Assembly: GCA_963772555.1 (NCBI GenBank)
Contig: CAVYXQ010000001.1
Location: 434,001 to 498,000, forward strand
Length of the DNA stretch: 64,000 bases
Direction: 5' to 3'
Origin: Roseiarcus sp963772555
Lineage (GTDB): Bacteria > Pseudomonadota > Alphaproteobacteria > Rhizobiales > Beijerinckiaceae
The notes under the pieces are model-generated. The model saw only the letters and a program-made list of their open reading frames with translations. It did no database searches and was not told where the DNA came from. The position numbers and the translations under genes are program-made. Position 1 is the stretch's first letter. Each line of letters opens with the position of its first letter. Below, piece after piece: positions 16,979 to 25,405 of the stretch.

Positions 16979-18673
16979 TTGAACGTCATCGTCTACGCGA
17001 TACCGGTCTTCGTCGCGATGATGTTGGCCGAGTTCGGCGTTGGGCTGGCGACCGGGCGAAACGTCTATCGGTTGAACGATGCGGTCGGTTCGCTGTCGGC
17101 GGGGATCCTGAGCCAGATCTCCGGCGTGTTCATGCTGGCGTTGACCGTCGGCATCTACACCGTCGTCTATACGCATTTGGCCGTCTTTCAGCTGCCCGCG
17201 AACGATGGGCTTGTGTGGCTCGGCGCGCTCCTCGCCTACGATTTCCTCTATTACTGGAATCACCGCATTGACCATGAGGTCGGCCTTTTCTGGGCGGCGC
17301 ATGTTGTCCATCACCAGAGCGAGAGGTTCAACCTCTCGACCGCGTTGAGGCAGTCGAGCTCCGGCGCGCTGCTGGGCTGGATCTTCTATCTGCCGATGGC
17401 GGTGGCCGGCGTCCAGCCGGTCGTCTTCGTGACGGTCGGGTTGATCGATCTTCTGTATCAGTTCTGGGTTCATACGGAGCTCATCGGCAAGCTCGGCTGG
17501 TTCGACCGGGTTTTCGCTTCGCCCTCGAACCACCGCGTGCATCATGGCGTCAACGACAGATATCTCGACAAGAATTACGGCGGCATTCTCATCGTCTGGG
17601 ACCGTCTTTTCGGCACCTTCGCGGCTGAGCTCGAAGAGCCCGTCTACGGTGTCAGGGGCGGACTGCGTACATTCGATCCGATCTCGGCCAATCTGTCCTA
17701 CTACAGAACGATGACGGCCCATTGTGTCAGGGCGCGCGACTGGCGCGACAAGATGCGGGTCTGGTTCGCGCCGCCCGGATGGGTCCCGGCCAATCTAAGG
17801 CCGGCTCAGCCGCGCCCGCCGTTCGACCTCCGCGCTGTCAAGGCCTACGATCCGCCGGCCGGCATGGCTGCCTCGATCCTGGTCTTCGCGGCGCTCGTTG
17901 CGGTGATCGGCGCGACGGCGGCGTTTCTTCTCGCCGCGCCGACGATGTCGCTCGCCAACAGCTTCGTCGCGTTCCTGTCGCTTGTCGCCGTACTGTGGGC
18001 CATGGGCTGGCTGCTCGACGGGCGCCTCTCGATTGCCGAGGCGCTGTATGTATTATCAGCCGCCCTCGCGTCCGCCGCCTATGCGGTCGGCTGGCCCGGC
18101 GTCGAAGCGGCCGCGAAGCCGGCGGCGATTGCGATCCTGATTGCGGCCTTCGCCACGCGCGATGGACCGGGCGACGTCAAGCGCCTCGTCCTCGCCGCGC
18201 TCGCCGCATCGCTGGTCGGCGACGTCCTCTTGCTTTGGCCGTCGCTCTTCGGACTTGGCCTTGCCGCCTTTCTCGTCGCGCACGGCTTCTATATCGCGGC
18301 GTTCTCGCACGGCGTCGGTTTTCTGCCCTCGCGCGTCGCCGCGGCGGCGGTCGCGCTCTTTGCCGCGTTGGCGCTCGGCTTTGTCTGGCCCGGCGTCGAA
18401 GCGGGACTGAAGGCGCCCGTTGCGCTCTATGTCGCGATCATCGCGTTCGATGTCGCGCAGGCCGCTGGGCGGGCGACCCGCCTGCGCGACGCGGCCGCGA
18501 TCGCTGTGGCGATAGGGGCGGCGCTGTTCATGCTGTCGGATTTGACCATCGCCCTGTGGAAGTTCGCGGGCTGGCCAGTCGATCAATGGACCTTGCCGAC
18601 ATACTATCTGGCGCAAGGGCTGATCGCCTTTTGCGTCCTGCCGCGCCTCTCGCCTGAGAGGAAGTCGGCGTGA
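16979..18673 (+). CDS. Fusion: alkylglycerol-monooxygenase-like domain + YhhN (lysoplasmalogenase-like) domain
   Basis: The start is a TTG at 16979 with GAGGAGGAG a few bases ahead; 564 residues. Residues 1-300 form a fatty-acid-hydroxylase/sterol-desaturase membrane domain with the di-iron histidines WNHRIDH (H95, H99), HVVHH (H108, H111, H112), H165 and NHRVHH (H185, H188, H189). The arrangement and DKNYGGILIVWDRLFGTF most resemble alkylglycerol monooxygenase (TMEM195). Residues about 325-560 form a polytopic YhhN/TMEM86 domain with LVGDVLLLW, FLVAHGFYIAAF and FMLSDLTIALWKF. Family members cleave ether lipids (AGMO) and vinyl-ether lysoplasmalogens (TMEM86). The stop overlaps the next start (GTGA). 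Confidence 0.88.
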   Translation: MNVIVYAIPVFVAMMLAEFGVGLATGRNVYRLNDAVGSLSAGILSQISGVFMLALTVGIYTVVYTHLAVFQLPANDGLVWLGALLAYDFLYYWNHRIDHEVGLFWAAHVVHHQSERFNLSTALRQSSSGALLGWIFYLPMAVAGVQPVVFVTVGLIDLLYQFWVHTELIGKLGWFDRVFASPSNHRVHHGVNDRYLDKNYGGILIVWDRLFGTFAAELEEPVYGVRGGLRTFDPISANLSYYRTMTAHCVRARDWRDKMRVWFAPPGWVPANLRPAQPRPPFDLRAVKAYDPPAGMAASILVFAALVAVIGATAAFLLAAPTMSLANSFVAFLSLVAVLWAMGWLLDGRLSIAEALYVLSAALASAAYAVGWPGVEAAAKPAAIAILIAAFATRDGPGDVKRLVLAALAASLVGDVLLLWPSLFGLGLAAFLVAHGFYIAAFSHGVGFLPSRVAAAAVALFAALALGFVWPGVEAGLKAPVALYVAIIAFDVAQAAGRATRLRDAAAIAVAIGAALFMLSDLTIALWKFAGWPVDQWTLPTYYLAQGLIAFCVLPRLSPERKSA

Positions 18674-19410
18674 GCGGGGCGGTGTGCGGCGCTTGCATCG
18701 TGATCGGGGCTGGCGACGGCCTCGGCGGCGCGGTGGCGCGCGCCTTCGCCCGCGAGGGCCTCGCGGTCTGCGTCACGCGGCGTCCCCGGCATCTGGAGGC
18801 GCTCGAGACCCTGGCCAAGGCCATTGGCGCGGAAGGGGGCGAAGCGCATGCGTTCGGGCTCGATGCACGCAAGGAAGCCGACGTCGCCGCCTTCTTCGAG
18901 ACGGTCGAACGGACCGTGGGACCGATCGAGGTCCTGGTGTTCAACATCGGCGCTAACGTGCGCTTTCCCATCGTCGAGACGACCTCGCAGGTTTATTCCA
19001 AGGTGTGGGAAATGGCCTCATTCGCCGGATTCCTCGCCGGCCGCGAAGCGGCGCGCGCGATGGTCCCGCGCGGACGGGGCACCATCCTCTTTACCGGGGC
19101 GACCGCCAGCCTGCGCGGCGCCGCGGGCTACTCGGCCTTCGCCGGCGCGAAGCACGCGCTGCGGGCGCTGGCGCAGAGTCTGGCGCGCGAACTGGGGCCA
19201 AAGGGGGTGCATGTCGCGCATGTCGTGATCGACGGGGCGATCGACGGCGCCTTCATTCGCTCGATCATGCCCGACGCCGCAGAAAAGCTCGATCGCGAGG
19301 AGATTCTCGCGCCCGAAGAGATCGCCAGGAACTACGTCTGGCTCCATCGCCAGAAGCGCAGCGCCTGGACCTTCGAAATGGACCTGAGGCCCTGGGCGGA
19401 GACTTGGTGA
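18670..19410 (+). CDS. Short-chain dehydrogenase/reductase-like protein lacking the active-site Tyr
   Basis: A 246-residue Rossmann protein starting at a GTG that overlaps the upstream stop. The nucleotide-binding GAGDGLG lies at 13-19 and FNIGANV replaces the usual NNAG. Where classical SDRs have YxxxK the sequence is FAGAK (F157, K161), so the catalytic Tyr is Phe; a Tyr sits three residues earlier (Y154). The subfamily may use another residue or act as a binding protein. It is coupled to the ether-lipid fusion gene and overlaps the DsbA-like gene by one base, suggesting a shared pathway. Confidence 0.9.
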   Translation: MSGAVCGACIVIGAGDGLGGAVARAFAREGLAVCVTRRPRHLEALETLAKAIGAEGGEAHAFGLDARKEADVAAFFETVERTVGPIEVLVFNIGANVRFPIVETTSQVYSKVWEMASFAGFLAGREAARAMVPRGRGTILFTGATASLRGAAGYSAFAGAKHALRALAQSLARELGPKGVHVAHVVIDGAIDGAFIRSIMPDAAEKLDREEILAPEEIARNYVWLHRQKRSAWTFEMDLRPWAETW

Positions 19411-20030
19411 TGCAACCGACGATCGAGTTCATTTTCGACTTTGGCAGCCCCAATGCCTATTTGGCGTACCGAGTCATGCCCCCAATGCTCGAGCGCGCCG
19501 GGGCGAAGCTCGAGATCATCCCTTGCCTTCTCGGCGGCATCTTCAAGGCGACCAACAACAAGGCGCCGTTCATCGCCTACGCGCCGATCAAGGGCAAGTT
19601 CGAATACGAGATGCTCGAGGTGCACCGTTTCATTGCAAGGCACGGACTGGACAGGTTCCGCATGAACCCTCACTTCCCCGTCAATTCGCTGACGCTGATG
19701 CGCGGCTTCATCGCCGCGCGGGAGCGCGGATACGGGGATAAGTATCTCGAAATGGGCCTCAAGGGCATGTGGGAAGATGGGCTCAAGCTCGACGACCCGG
19801 AGGTCTTGCGGCAGGCGGTTGTCGATGCCGGGTTGGACGGCGTGAGCCTGATGGAGCTCGCCCAAACCGACGCGGTCAAGCAGAAGCTCGCCGACAACAC
19901 CGCGGCGGCGGTCGAACGCGGCGTCTTCGGCGTTCCGACCTTCTTCGTCGGCAAGGAGATGTTCTTTGGCAAGGAGCGGCTCGGTCAGGTCGAGGAGGCG
20001 GTCCGGGCTGCGGCTCAGGCTGCGGCCTGA
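19410..20030 (+). CDS. DsbA-like thioredoxin-fold protein (2-hydroxychromene-2-carboxylate isomerase / GST-kappa family)
   Basis: A 206-residue cytoplasmic protein with the family start IEFIFDFGSPNAYLAYR. Ser takes the place of the redox Cys, as in GST-kappa and HCCA isomerases that use glutathione as cofactor. The C-terminus has the cis-Pro motif GVFGVPTFFVGKEMFFGKER. The ATG overlaps the SDR stop (TGATG). Members isomerise aromatic catabolites or conjugate glutathione; which applies here cannot be told. Its link to the SDR and the ether-lipid fusion is by operon position only. Confidence 0.9.
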   Translation: MQPTIEFIFDFGSPNAYLAYRVMPPMLERAGAKLEIIPCLLGGIFKATNNKAPFIAYAPIKGKFEYEMLEVHRFIARHGLDRFRMNPHFPVNSLTLMRGFIAARERGYGDKYLEMGLKGMWEDGLKLDDPEVLRQAVVDAGLDGVSLMELAQTDAVKQKLADNTAAAVERGVFGVPTFFVGKEMFFGKERLGQVEEAVRAAAQAAA

Positions 20031-20099
20031 GCTTTGCATGGCCTTGGTGGCGGCGACGCGGCGTATGCCGCAGCCGTCTCAGACGAAAGGAAGCTCCCG

Positions 20100-21194
20100 A
20101 TGACGCCCCTTGCGCGGATCGCCGCCTTCTTGCTCACGCTCGGCTTAGGCTCAGCCCATGCCGCCGAGAAACTCGGCCGCTTCTCCATCGATCCCGCTGA
20201 AATCTCCGTCGCCGGCATTTCATCCGGCGCCTTCATGGCGAACCAGGTGGATATCGCGCACTCGGCCGATGTCGTCGGCGCAGCGATGATCGCGGGCGGC
20301 CTCTACGGCTGCGCCGTCGATGAGGTGACGCCCGACGGCGTGCGGGCGACGGCCTCGGAGGCGGTCGGCGCGTGCACGAATGTTCCCTTCCTGCTGGACG
20401 ACGTCTCGACCTACAAGGATCGTCTCGAGAAGCTTGCCGCCAAAGGCTGGATCGACCCGCCCTCCAACCTCGCCCGCGCCAGGATCTATTTTTTCACCGG
20501 CGGTTCCGACAGCGTCGTCCCGCGGGAGACCGTCGAGGAGGGCAAGGCGCTTTACGACGCGCTCGGCGTGCCTGCCGGCAACATTGTGTTTGAGGACCGC
20601 AGCGGGCCCGCGGCCAGGGCCGGGCATTCTTGGGTCACGAAGAACTTCGGCGGGACGTGCGACGCCAACGCGCCGCCCTATATCGACGATTGCCGCTATG
20701 ACCAGGCTGGCGCAGAGCTCAAAGCGATCTATGGGGCGGACCTCGCGCCGCCCGCCGCCGCGACAGGGCGGATCATCGCGTTCGACCAGCGGGAATTCGC
20801 GCCAGTCAAGGCGGCCGCCGCGAATGGCCTCTCCGACACCGGCTATCTCTACGTGCCCAAGGCTTGCGAGCCCGGCGCCGCGAAACCGTGTCGCCTCCAG
20901 GTCGTGCTGCACGGATGCAAGCAGTCGGCCGAGGAACTGCATGACGTCTTCTACACAAGGATCGGCGTGAACGAGTGGGCCGAGGCGAACGCCATCCTCG
21001 TGCTCTATCCGCAGGCGCATGCAACGACGATTGCCGAGCTGCCGGCCGATCTCGGCGCGGACGCGGCCCTCTTCGCCAATCCGCAGGGCTGCTGGAACTG
21101 GTGGGGCTACAGCGACGACCGCCAATATCTGACGAAGCGGGGCGTCCAGGTCTCGGCGATCTGGAAGATGGTCGAGCGGATCGAGGGGAAGTAG
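20100..21194 (+). CDS. Secreted PHB depolymerase-family esterase
   Basis: The 364-residue protein has a signal peptide (about 1-21, ending AHAA). The lipase box sits very near the mature N-terminus: GISSG with the nucleophile S41. Later segments are FFTGGSDSVVPRETVEEGK (Asp region), GPAARAGHSW (His region), paired cysteines, and a C-terminal QVVLHGCKQS and NPQGCWNWWGYS. This is the extracellular or periplasmic poly(3-hydroxybutyrate) depolymerase family that hydrolyses denatured polymer or oligomers. GAAAGGAAG lies ahead of the ATG. With the phasin gene it supports PHB metabolism. Confidence 0.88.
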   Translation: MTPLARIAAFLLTLGLGSAHAAEKLGRFSIDPAEISVAGISSGAFMANQVDIAHSADVVGAAMIAGGLYGCAVDEVTPDGVRATASEAVGACTNVPFLLDDVSTYKDRLEKLAAKGWIDPPSNLARARIYFFTGGSDSVVPRETVEEGKALYDALGVPAGNIVFEDRSGPAARAGHSWVTKNFGGTCDANAPPYIDDCRYDQAGAELKAIYGADLAPPAAATGRIIAFDQREFAPVKAAAANGLSDTGYLYVPKACEPGAAKPCRLQVVLHGCKQSAEELHDVFYTRIGVNEWAEANAILVLYPQAHATTIAELPADLGADAALFANPQGCWNWWGYSDDRQYLTKRGVQVSAIWKMVERIEGK

Positions 21195-21334
21195 GCGCCC
21201 GAGCGGGCCGGGCATTCCTTCTAAAGGAGAGACTTGCTAGCGGAGGACTTGGAATGGCGGCGAGTTGTGCCCTATGACGCCCTCGTCGCCCTGCGGGGCG
21301 TTGCGTCGGGATCGGGCACGGAGCGGAACGCCGC

Positions 21335-22067
21335 ATGGACACGATCGGGCGGCTCGCCGTCGATCCGGCCGCCTGGGCGGCGCTCGCCACGCTGATCGTC
21401 ATGGAAGTGGTGCTTGGCGTCGACAATCTCGTTTTCATCGCGCTGCTGGCGGGACGGGTCGAGGAGAAGAAGCGGAGCGCTTGCGCGCTTCCTCGGCCTC
21501 TCGATCGCGCTTATCGTGCGCCTGGCGTTGCTGGCCTCCGCCGCGGCGATCGTCCATCTGAGCGCTCCGCTTGCGACCGTGCTCGGCCATCCGTTCTCGG
21601 CGCGCAACCTTCTCCTGCTGGCGGGCGGGCTGTTTCTCGTCTGGAAGGCCACGACCGAGATCCACGAACGCGTCGATCCGGACCCGGAGGGCGAGGGCTC
21701 CGGCGGGAGCGCGCTCGGCCTGGCCTCCGCACTGGCGCAAATCGTCGTCATCGACATCGTCTTTTCGATCGACAGCATCATCACCGCCGTCGGCATGACC
21801 AACGATTTTCCGATCATGGTGGCCGCAGTCGTCGTCGCGGTGGTCGCGATGATGTTCGCCTCCGGCCCGCTCGGCGGCTTCATCAACCGCAACCCGACCG
21901 TCCTCATGCTTGCGCTCAGCTTCCTCTTGATGATCGGAATGACGCTGATCGCCGACGGGTTCGGCTTCCACATCGAAAGAGGCTATATCTACGCCGCCAT
22001 GTTCTTCTCCTCCCTCGTCGAGGGCCTGAACACGCTCGCGCGACGCAACGCCAAGAGACCCAAGTGA
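21335..22067 (+). pseudogene. TerC family integral membrane protein, frameshifted
   Basis: The ATG frame gives MDTIGRLAVDPAAWAALATL, then VVLGVDNLVFIALLAGRVEE to about 21475, the usual TerC start with its conserved Asp-Asn in helix 1. The continuation ARFLGLSIALIVRLALLASA is one base out of phase, and runs through DIVFSIDSIITAVGM (second Asp motif) to KRPK at 22067. Removing one base in AAGAAGCGGAGCG (about 21470-21480) restores a TerC protein of about 240 residues, a predicted metal-ion transporter. It is either inactivated or a sequencing error. Its stop overlaps the lysE start. Confidence 0.87.
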
Positions 22068-22672
22068 CGCTGACCTCTCTGCTCATCTTCGCCGCAGTTT
22101 ATTTCGTCGCGGTGGCGACGCCGGGTCCCGGCGTCGCCGCGCTCGCCGCGAGAGTGCTCGCCCATGGCCTCGAGGGCGTCGCGCCTTTCATTGCAGGCTA
22201 TGTCGTCGGCGACATGATCTGGCTCATGCTCGCAGCGACGGGTCTCAGCGTCGTCGCCCATGCCTTCGCCGGCGTATTCGTCGTCCTCAAGTTCGCCGGC
22301 GCCGCCTATCTTCTCTTTGTGGCGTTCAAAATGGCGACCGCCCCCGTCGCGCTGGGAGACGCGGCGCCTGTCGCTTCGCGCGGCTGGCGCGCCTTTCTCG
22401 GTTCGCTCTCGCTGACGCTCGGCAACCCGAAGGTGATTGTCTTCTTTCTCTCGATCATGCCGCTCGCAGTCGATGTCCGGAGGCTGACCCCGGCGTCGCT
22501 GATCGAGATCGCCGCCCTGTCCGCGACCATCATTTCGGCGACGCTCGGCGCCTACGCGCTCGCGGCCAACCGGGCGCGGGCGCTCTTCCAGTCAGCTCGC
22601 GCGGCCCGTTTCGCCCGTCGCGCCGCGGCAGGGGCCATGGCGAGCGTCGCGGTCGCCGTCGCAGCAAGCTGA
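22064..22672 (+). CDS. LysE/RhtB family translocator
   Basis: A 202-residue membrane exporter starting at a GTG that overlaps the TerC stop (GTGA). The first helix carries the family motif TPGPGVAALAAR, followed by GYVVGDMIWLMLAATG, KFAGAAYLLFVAFKM and the second half with LTLGNPKVIVFFLSIMP. Members export amino acids or related metabolites such as homoserine lactones. Substrate unknown. Only four bases separate it from the sugar kinase. Confidence 0.92.
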   Translation: MTLTSLLIFAAVYFVAVATPGPGVAALAARVLAHGLEGVAPFIAGYVVGDMIWLMLAATGLSVVAHAFAGVFVVLKFAGAAYLLFVAFKMATAPVALGDAAPVASRGWRAFLGSLSLTLGNPKVIVFFLSIMPLAVDVRRLTPASLIEIAALSATIISATLGAYALAANRARALFQSARAARFARRAAAGAMASVAVAVAAS

Positions 22673-22676
22673 ACCC

Positions 22677-23603
22677 ATGTCGGATCTCCTGGCGATCGGC
22701 GAGGCGCTGGTCGAACTCAACCAGCCAAGCGACGGCGCGCCGTTCGTCCAGGGCTTCGGCGGCGACACGTCGAATGCGATGATCGCCGCGGCCCGCCTCG
22801 GCGCCGACGCCAGCTACTTCACCGCCGTCGGCGCCGACCGCTTCGGCCAGTCCCTGATCGAGCTCTGGATGCGCGAAGGGGTCGACGCCAGCCGGGTCGT
22901 CATCAGCGGCGGCGCCCATACCGGACTCTATTTCGTCACCCACGGCCCCGACGGGCATCAGTTCTCCTATCTGCGCGCAGGCTCCGCGGCGAGCCGCATC
23001 GGCGAGAGCGATCTGCCGGTCGACCGCATCCGCGCCAGCAACATCCTTCATCTCTCCGGCATCAGCCAGGCGATCTCGTCCTCGGCCGCCGACGCGGTCT
23101 TCGCCGCCATCGACATCGCCCGCGACGCCAAGCGCCTCGTCTCCTACGATCCGAATCTGCGGCTGAAGCTCTGGCCGCTGCGCCGGGCGCGCGCGATCAT
23201 TCATGAGGCGATGCGCTCCTGCGACATCGCGCTGCCGGGGCTGGACGACGCGCTGGCGCTGACCTCGCTCGCCGAACCCGACGCGATCGTCGATTTCTAC
23301 CTTCGTCTCGGCGCGCGCGTCGTCGTGCTCAAGCGCGGTAAGGCCGGCGCGATCGTCGCGACGGCGAAGGCGCGCGAGCGTATCGCCGCCCGGGCGGTGA
23401 AGGCTGTCGACGCGACGGGCGCCGGCGACTGCTACGACGGCGCCTTCCTCGCCGAATTCGTGCGCACCGCCGACCCGTTCGCCGCGGCGCGTTTCGCCAA
23501 TGTCGCAGCGGGTCTCTCGACGCTCGGCTATGGCGCCGTCGCGCCCCTGCCTCGCCGCGCCGATGTCGAGGCGGCGATGGCGCCGGGAAGCAGGCATTCC
23601 TGA
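22677..23603 (+). CDS. PfkB family sugar kinase (2-keto-3-deoxygluconate kinase-like)
   Basis: A 308-residue ribokinase-fold enzyme. The N-terminal GEALVELNQPSDGAPFVQGF and GGDTSNAMIAAARLGADASY, and the C-terminal anion-hole motif DATGAGDCYDGAF (D245, catalytic base D251) define the family. The GGDTSN form and overall similarity favour a 2-keto-3-deoxygluconate/galactonate kinase, though fructokinases are close. A sugar-acid dehydratase that would make such a substrate lies 0.6 kb downstream on the opposite strand, which fits. Confidence 0.9.
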   Translation: MSDLLAIGEALVELNQPSDGAPFVQGFGGDTSNAMIAAARLGADASYFTAVGADRFGQSLIELWMREGVDASRVVISGGAHTGLYFVTHGPDGHQFSYLRAGSAASRIGESDLPVDRIRASNILHLSGISQAISSSAADAVFAAIDIARDAKRLVSYDPNLRLKLWPLRRARAIIHEAMRSCDIALPGLDDALALTSLAEPDAIVDFYLRLGARVVVLKRGKAGAIVATAKARERIAARAVKAVDATGAGDCYDGAFLAEFVRTADPFAAARFANVAAGLSTLGYGAVAPLPRRADVEAAMAPGSRHS

Positions 23604-23658
23604 GCGGCTCGTGGGGCGGGCGCTTTACCCCGGCGGCGTCCGGCGCCAAGCTGGCGCC

Positions 23659-23964
23659 ATGGACCTAAAGTCTTTCCGCGCCTCGCTCGACGCCGCATCC
23701 GCGCCGCCCGGCCTCAGCCACGCGCTCCGCGCCTTGTGGCTCGATGCCAGGGGCGACTGGGACGCCGCGCATGACGCCGCGCAGGCGGACGAGGGCGGCG
23801 CCGGCGACTGGGTGCACGCCTATCTGCATCGCAAGGAGGGCGACGCCGGCAACGCCGCTTACTGGTACCGCCGCGCCGGCAGGCCGGTCTGCCGGGCCTC
23901 GCTCGACGAGGAATGGTCGGCGATCGCGCAAGCGCTCCTGACCGCGGAGGGCAGCGGGTCTTGA
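23659..23964 (+). CDS. Conserved small protein of unknown function
   Basis: A 101-residue cytoplasmic protein starting MDLKSFRASLDAASAPPGLS. It is Trp/Asp/Ala rich, with WLDARGDWDAAHDAAQADEG and HAYLHRKEGDAGNAAYWYRR, which reads like one and a half helical repeats of TPR type. I have the impression of a common alphaproteobacterial hypothetical protein but can name no function. It lies 55 bases after the sugar kinase on the same strand. The decayed permease fragment begins 26 bases beyond its stop. Confidence 0.8.
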   Translation: MDLKSFRASLDAASAPPGLSHALRALWLDARGDWDAAHDAAQADEGGAGDWVHAYLHRKEGDAGNAAYWYRRAGRPVCRASLDEEWSAIAQALLTAEGSGS

Positions 23965-23990
23965 GGCGGTCGCGGGCTGGACCGGCCCCG

Positions 23991-24251
23991 TTGTTGCGCC
24001 GCGGCGGTGGCGAGAATGTTCGTCAGCGTCGCCGCTCGGCCGACTGACAGATCGACGCCGCCGACCAGCAGTGCAATCGTCTATCTTACACCAGAACGCC
24101 GAGGAACGCCGTCACCTGAAAGATACTGCCTGGCGCGTCACCGCTGCAGGAAAGCAGGCGAAGCCAACGCGGCAACCAGATACAGCAGCAGCACGGCGGC
24201 CCCGACCGGTCCTGGAAACGGCGTGCGCCTGAGTGCGACGGGTGCGCGCAT
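23991..24251 (-). pseudogene. RbsC-type sugar ABC permease, decayed 5' fragment
   Basis: The ATG at 24251-24249 overlaps the dehydratase stop (TGATG), as in an intact operon. The first frame reads MRAPVALRRTPFPGPVGAAV, then LLLYLVAALASPAFLQR, and stops at 24140. A second frame gives GSIFQVTAFLGVLV before a TAA at 24088-24086. A third gives TIALLVGGVDLSVGRAA, the hallmark of ribose-type ABC permeases, then NILATAAAQQ to 23991, where similarity ends. At least two frameshifts and a truncation make it non-functional; the rest of the transporter is missing. Confidence 0.75.
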
Positions 24252-25405
24252 CACCAGTTGGTATGCGAACCATCCGCGCGCTTCAGGTGCGGCGGCTCCG
24301 AAAACCGGAAGGATTGTGCGCGCACGCGCGCTTCGTCGACTTCCACGCCCAGGCCGGGCGCGTCCGAAACTGGGTAATCTGCGCCCTGCAGGCGCGGCTG
24401 CACCGGGAAGAACTCATCCGAGTCGAACCCAAGGCGCCGCTCAACAGGCGAGGACCGGCACTCCAGCCATGCGAAATTCGGCACGGCGGCGGCCAGCTGG
24501 ATGCAGGCCGCGGTGCAGATCGGGCCGAGCGGATTGTGCGGCATCAGGTCCACATAATGCGCCTCGCTCCACCCGACGACTTTCATGGCTTCGGTGAAGC
24601 CGCCGACATTGCAGATATCCATGCGGTTAAACTGATGCAGGTCGCGTTCGATGTACGGAAGGAATTGCCATTTGGATGAAAACTCTTCGCCGATGGCGAG
24701 CGGCACATCCACCATCCGGCGCAGCGCGGCATAGGCCTCGGGGGCCTCGTCTCGGATTGGCTCCTCAAGGAAATCGAGTGTGCCGCGGGGCATCTTCTGG
24801 CAGAACGAAGCTGCTTCGGCGACGCTGAGGCGATGGTGGTAATCGATGCCGAGCACCACCGACTCGCCAAGCTCCTCGCGCGCGCGCACCAGCGCCGGCG
24901 CCGTCGCCGCAATCAAATCGCGCGGCTCGAAGAACTCGCGTGAATCCTGGCCGGCCGCCATGAAGCGAACACAGCGCCAACCCGCCGCGACCAGTTGCTT
25001 GGCCTGCTCGATCAGTTCTGGGCCGGGGGCGGCCGAGGTGGTTGCGAAAGTCGGCACGCGGTCGCGTTGCTTGCCGCCCAACAACTGGTAAACCGGAACA
25101 CCGAGCGCCTTTCCCTTGATATCGTGGAGGGCGATATCGATGGCGCTAATGGCCGCGCTGAGTACGCGGCCGCCTTCGAAATACTGGCTGCGATACATCT
25201 CCTGCCATAGCGCGCCGGCGCGCATGGGGTCGCGGCCGATCAGGAACTCCCGATAGTGCTCGATTGCCCCGACGACTGCGCGCTCGCGGCCGGAAAGCCC
25301 GGACTCGCCCCAGCCGGCCACCCCAGCGTCCGTCTCAACCTTGACGATGAGTTGATTGCGGATGCCCACCCAGACGATGAACGGTTCTATGGCCGCTATC
25401 TTCAT
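24251..25405 (-). CDS. Mandelate racemase/enolase-superfamily sugar-acid dehydratase (galactonate dehydratase-like)
   Basis: 384 residues from the ATG at 25405, preceded by GGAGGG. Metal ligands and acid-base residues are in place: D188 and H190 in GIDYHHRLS, E214 in FLEEP, E240 in AIGEEF, D263 in RMDICNVGG and H290 in DLMPHNPLGP. The D-x-H pairing is that of galactonate-type dehydratases, which convert aldonic acids to 2-keto-3-deoxy acids. Exact substrate unknown. The stop overlaps a decayed sugar-permease gene, so this is the surviving part of a catabolic operon. Confidence 0.88.
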   Translation of the reverse strand: MKIAAIEPFIVWVGIRNQLIVKVETDAGVAGWGESGLSGRERAVVGAIEHYREFLIGRDPMRAGALWQEMYRSQYFEGGRVLSAAISAIDIALHDIKGKALGVPVYQLLGGKQRDRVPTFATTSAAPGPELIEQAKQLVAAGWRCVRFMAAGQDSREFFEPRDLIAATAPALVRAREELGESVVLGIDYHHRLSVAEAASFCQKMPRGTLDFLEEPIRDEAPEAYAALRRMVDVPLAIGEEFSSKWQFLPYIERDLHQFNRMDICNVGGFTEAMKVVGWSEAHYVDLMPHNPLGPICTAACIQLAAAVPNFAWLECRSSPVERRLGFDSDEFFPVQPRLQGADYPVSDAPGLGVEVDEARVRAQSFRFSEPPHLKRADGSHTNW

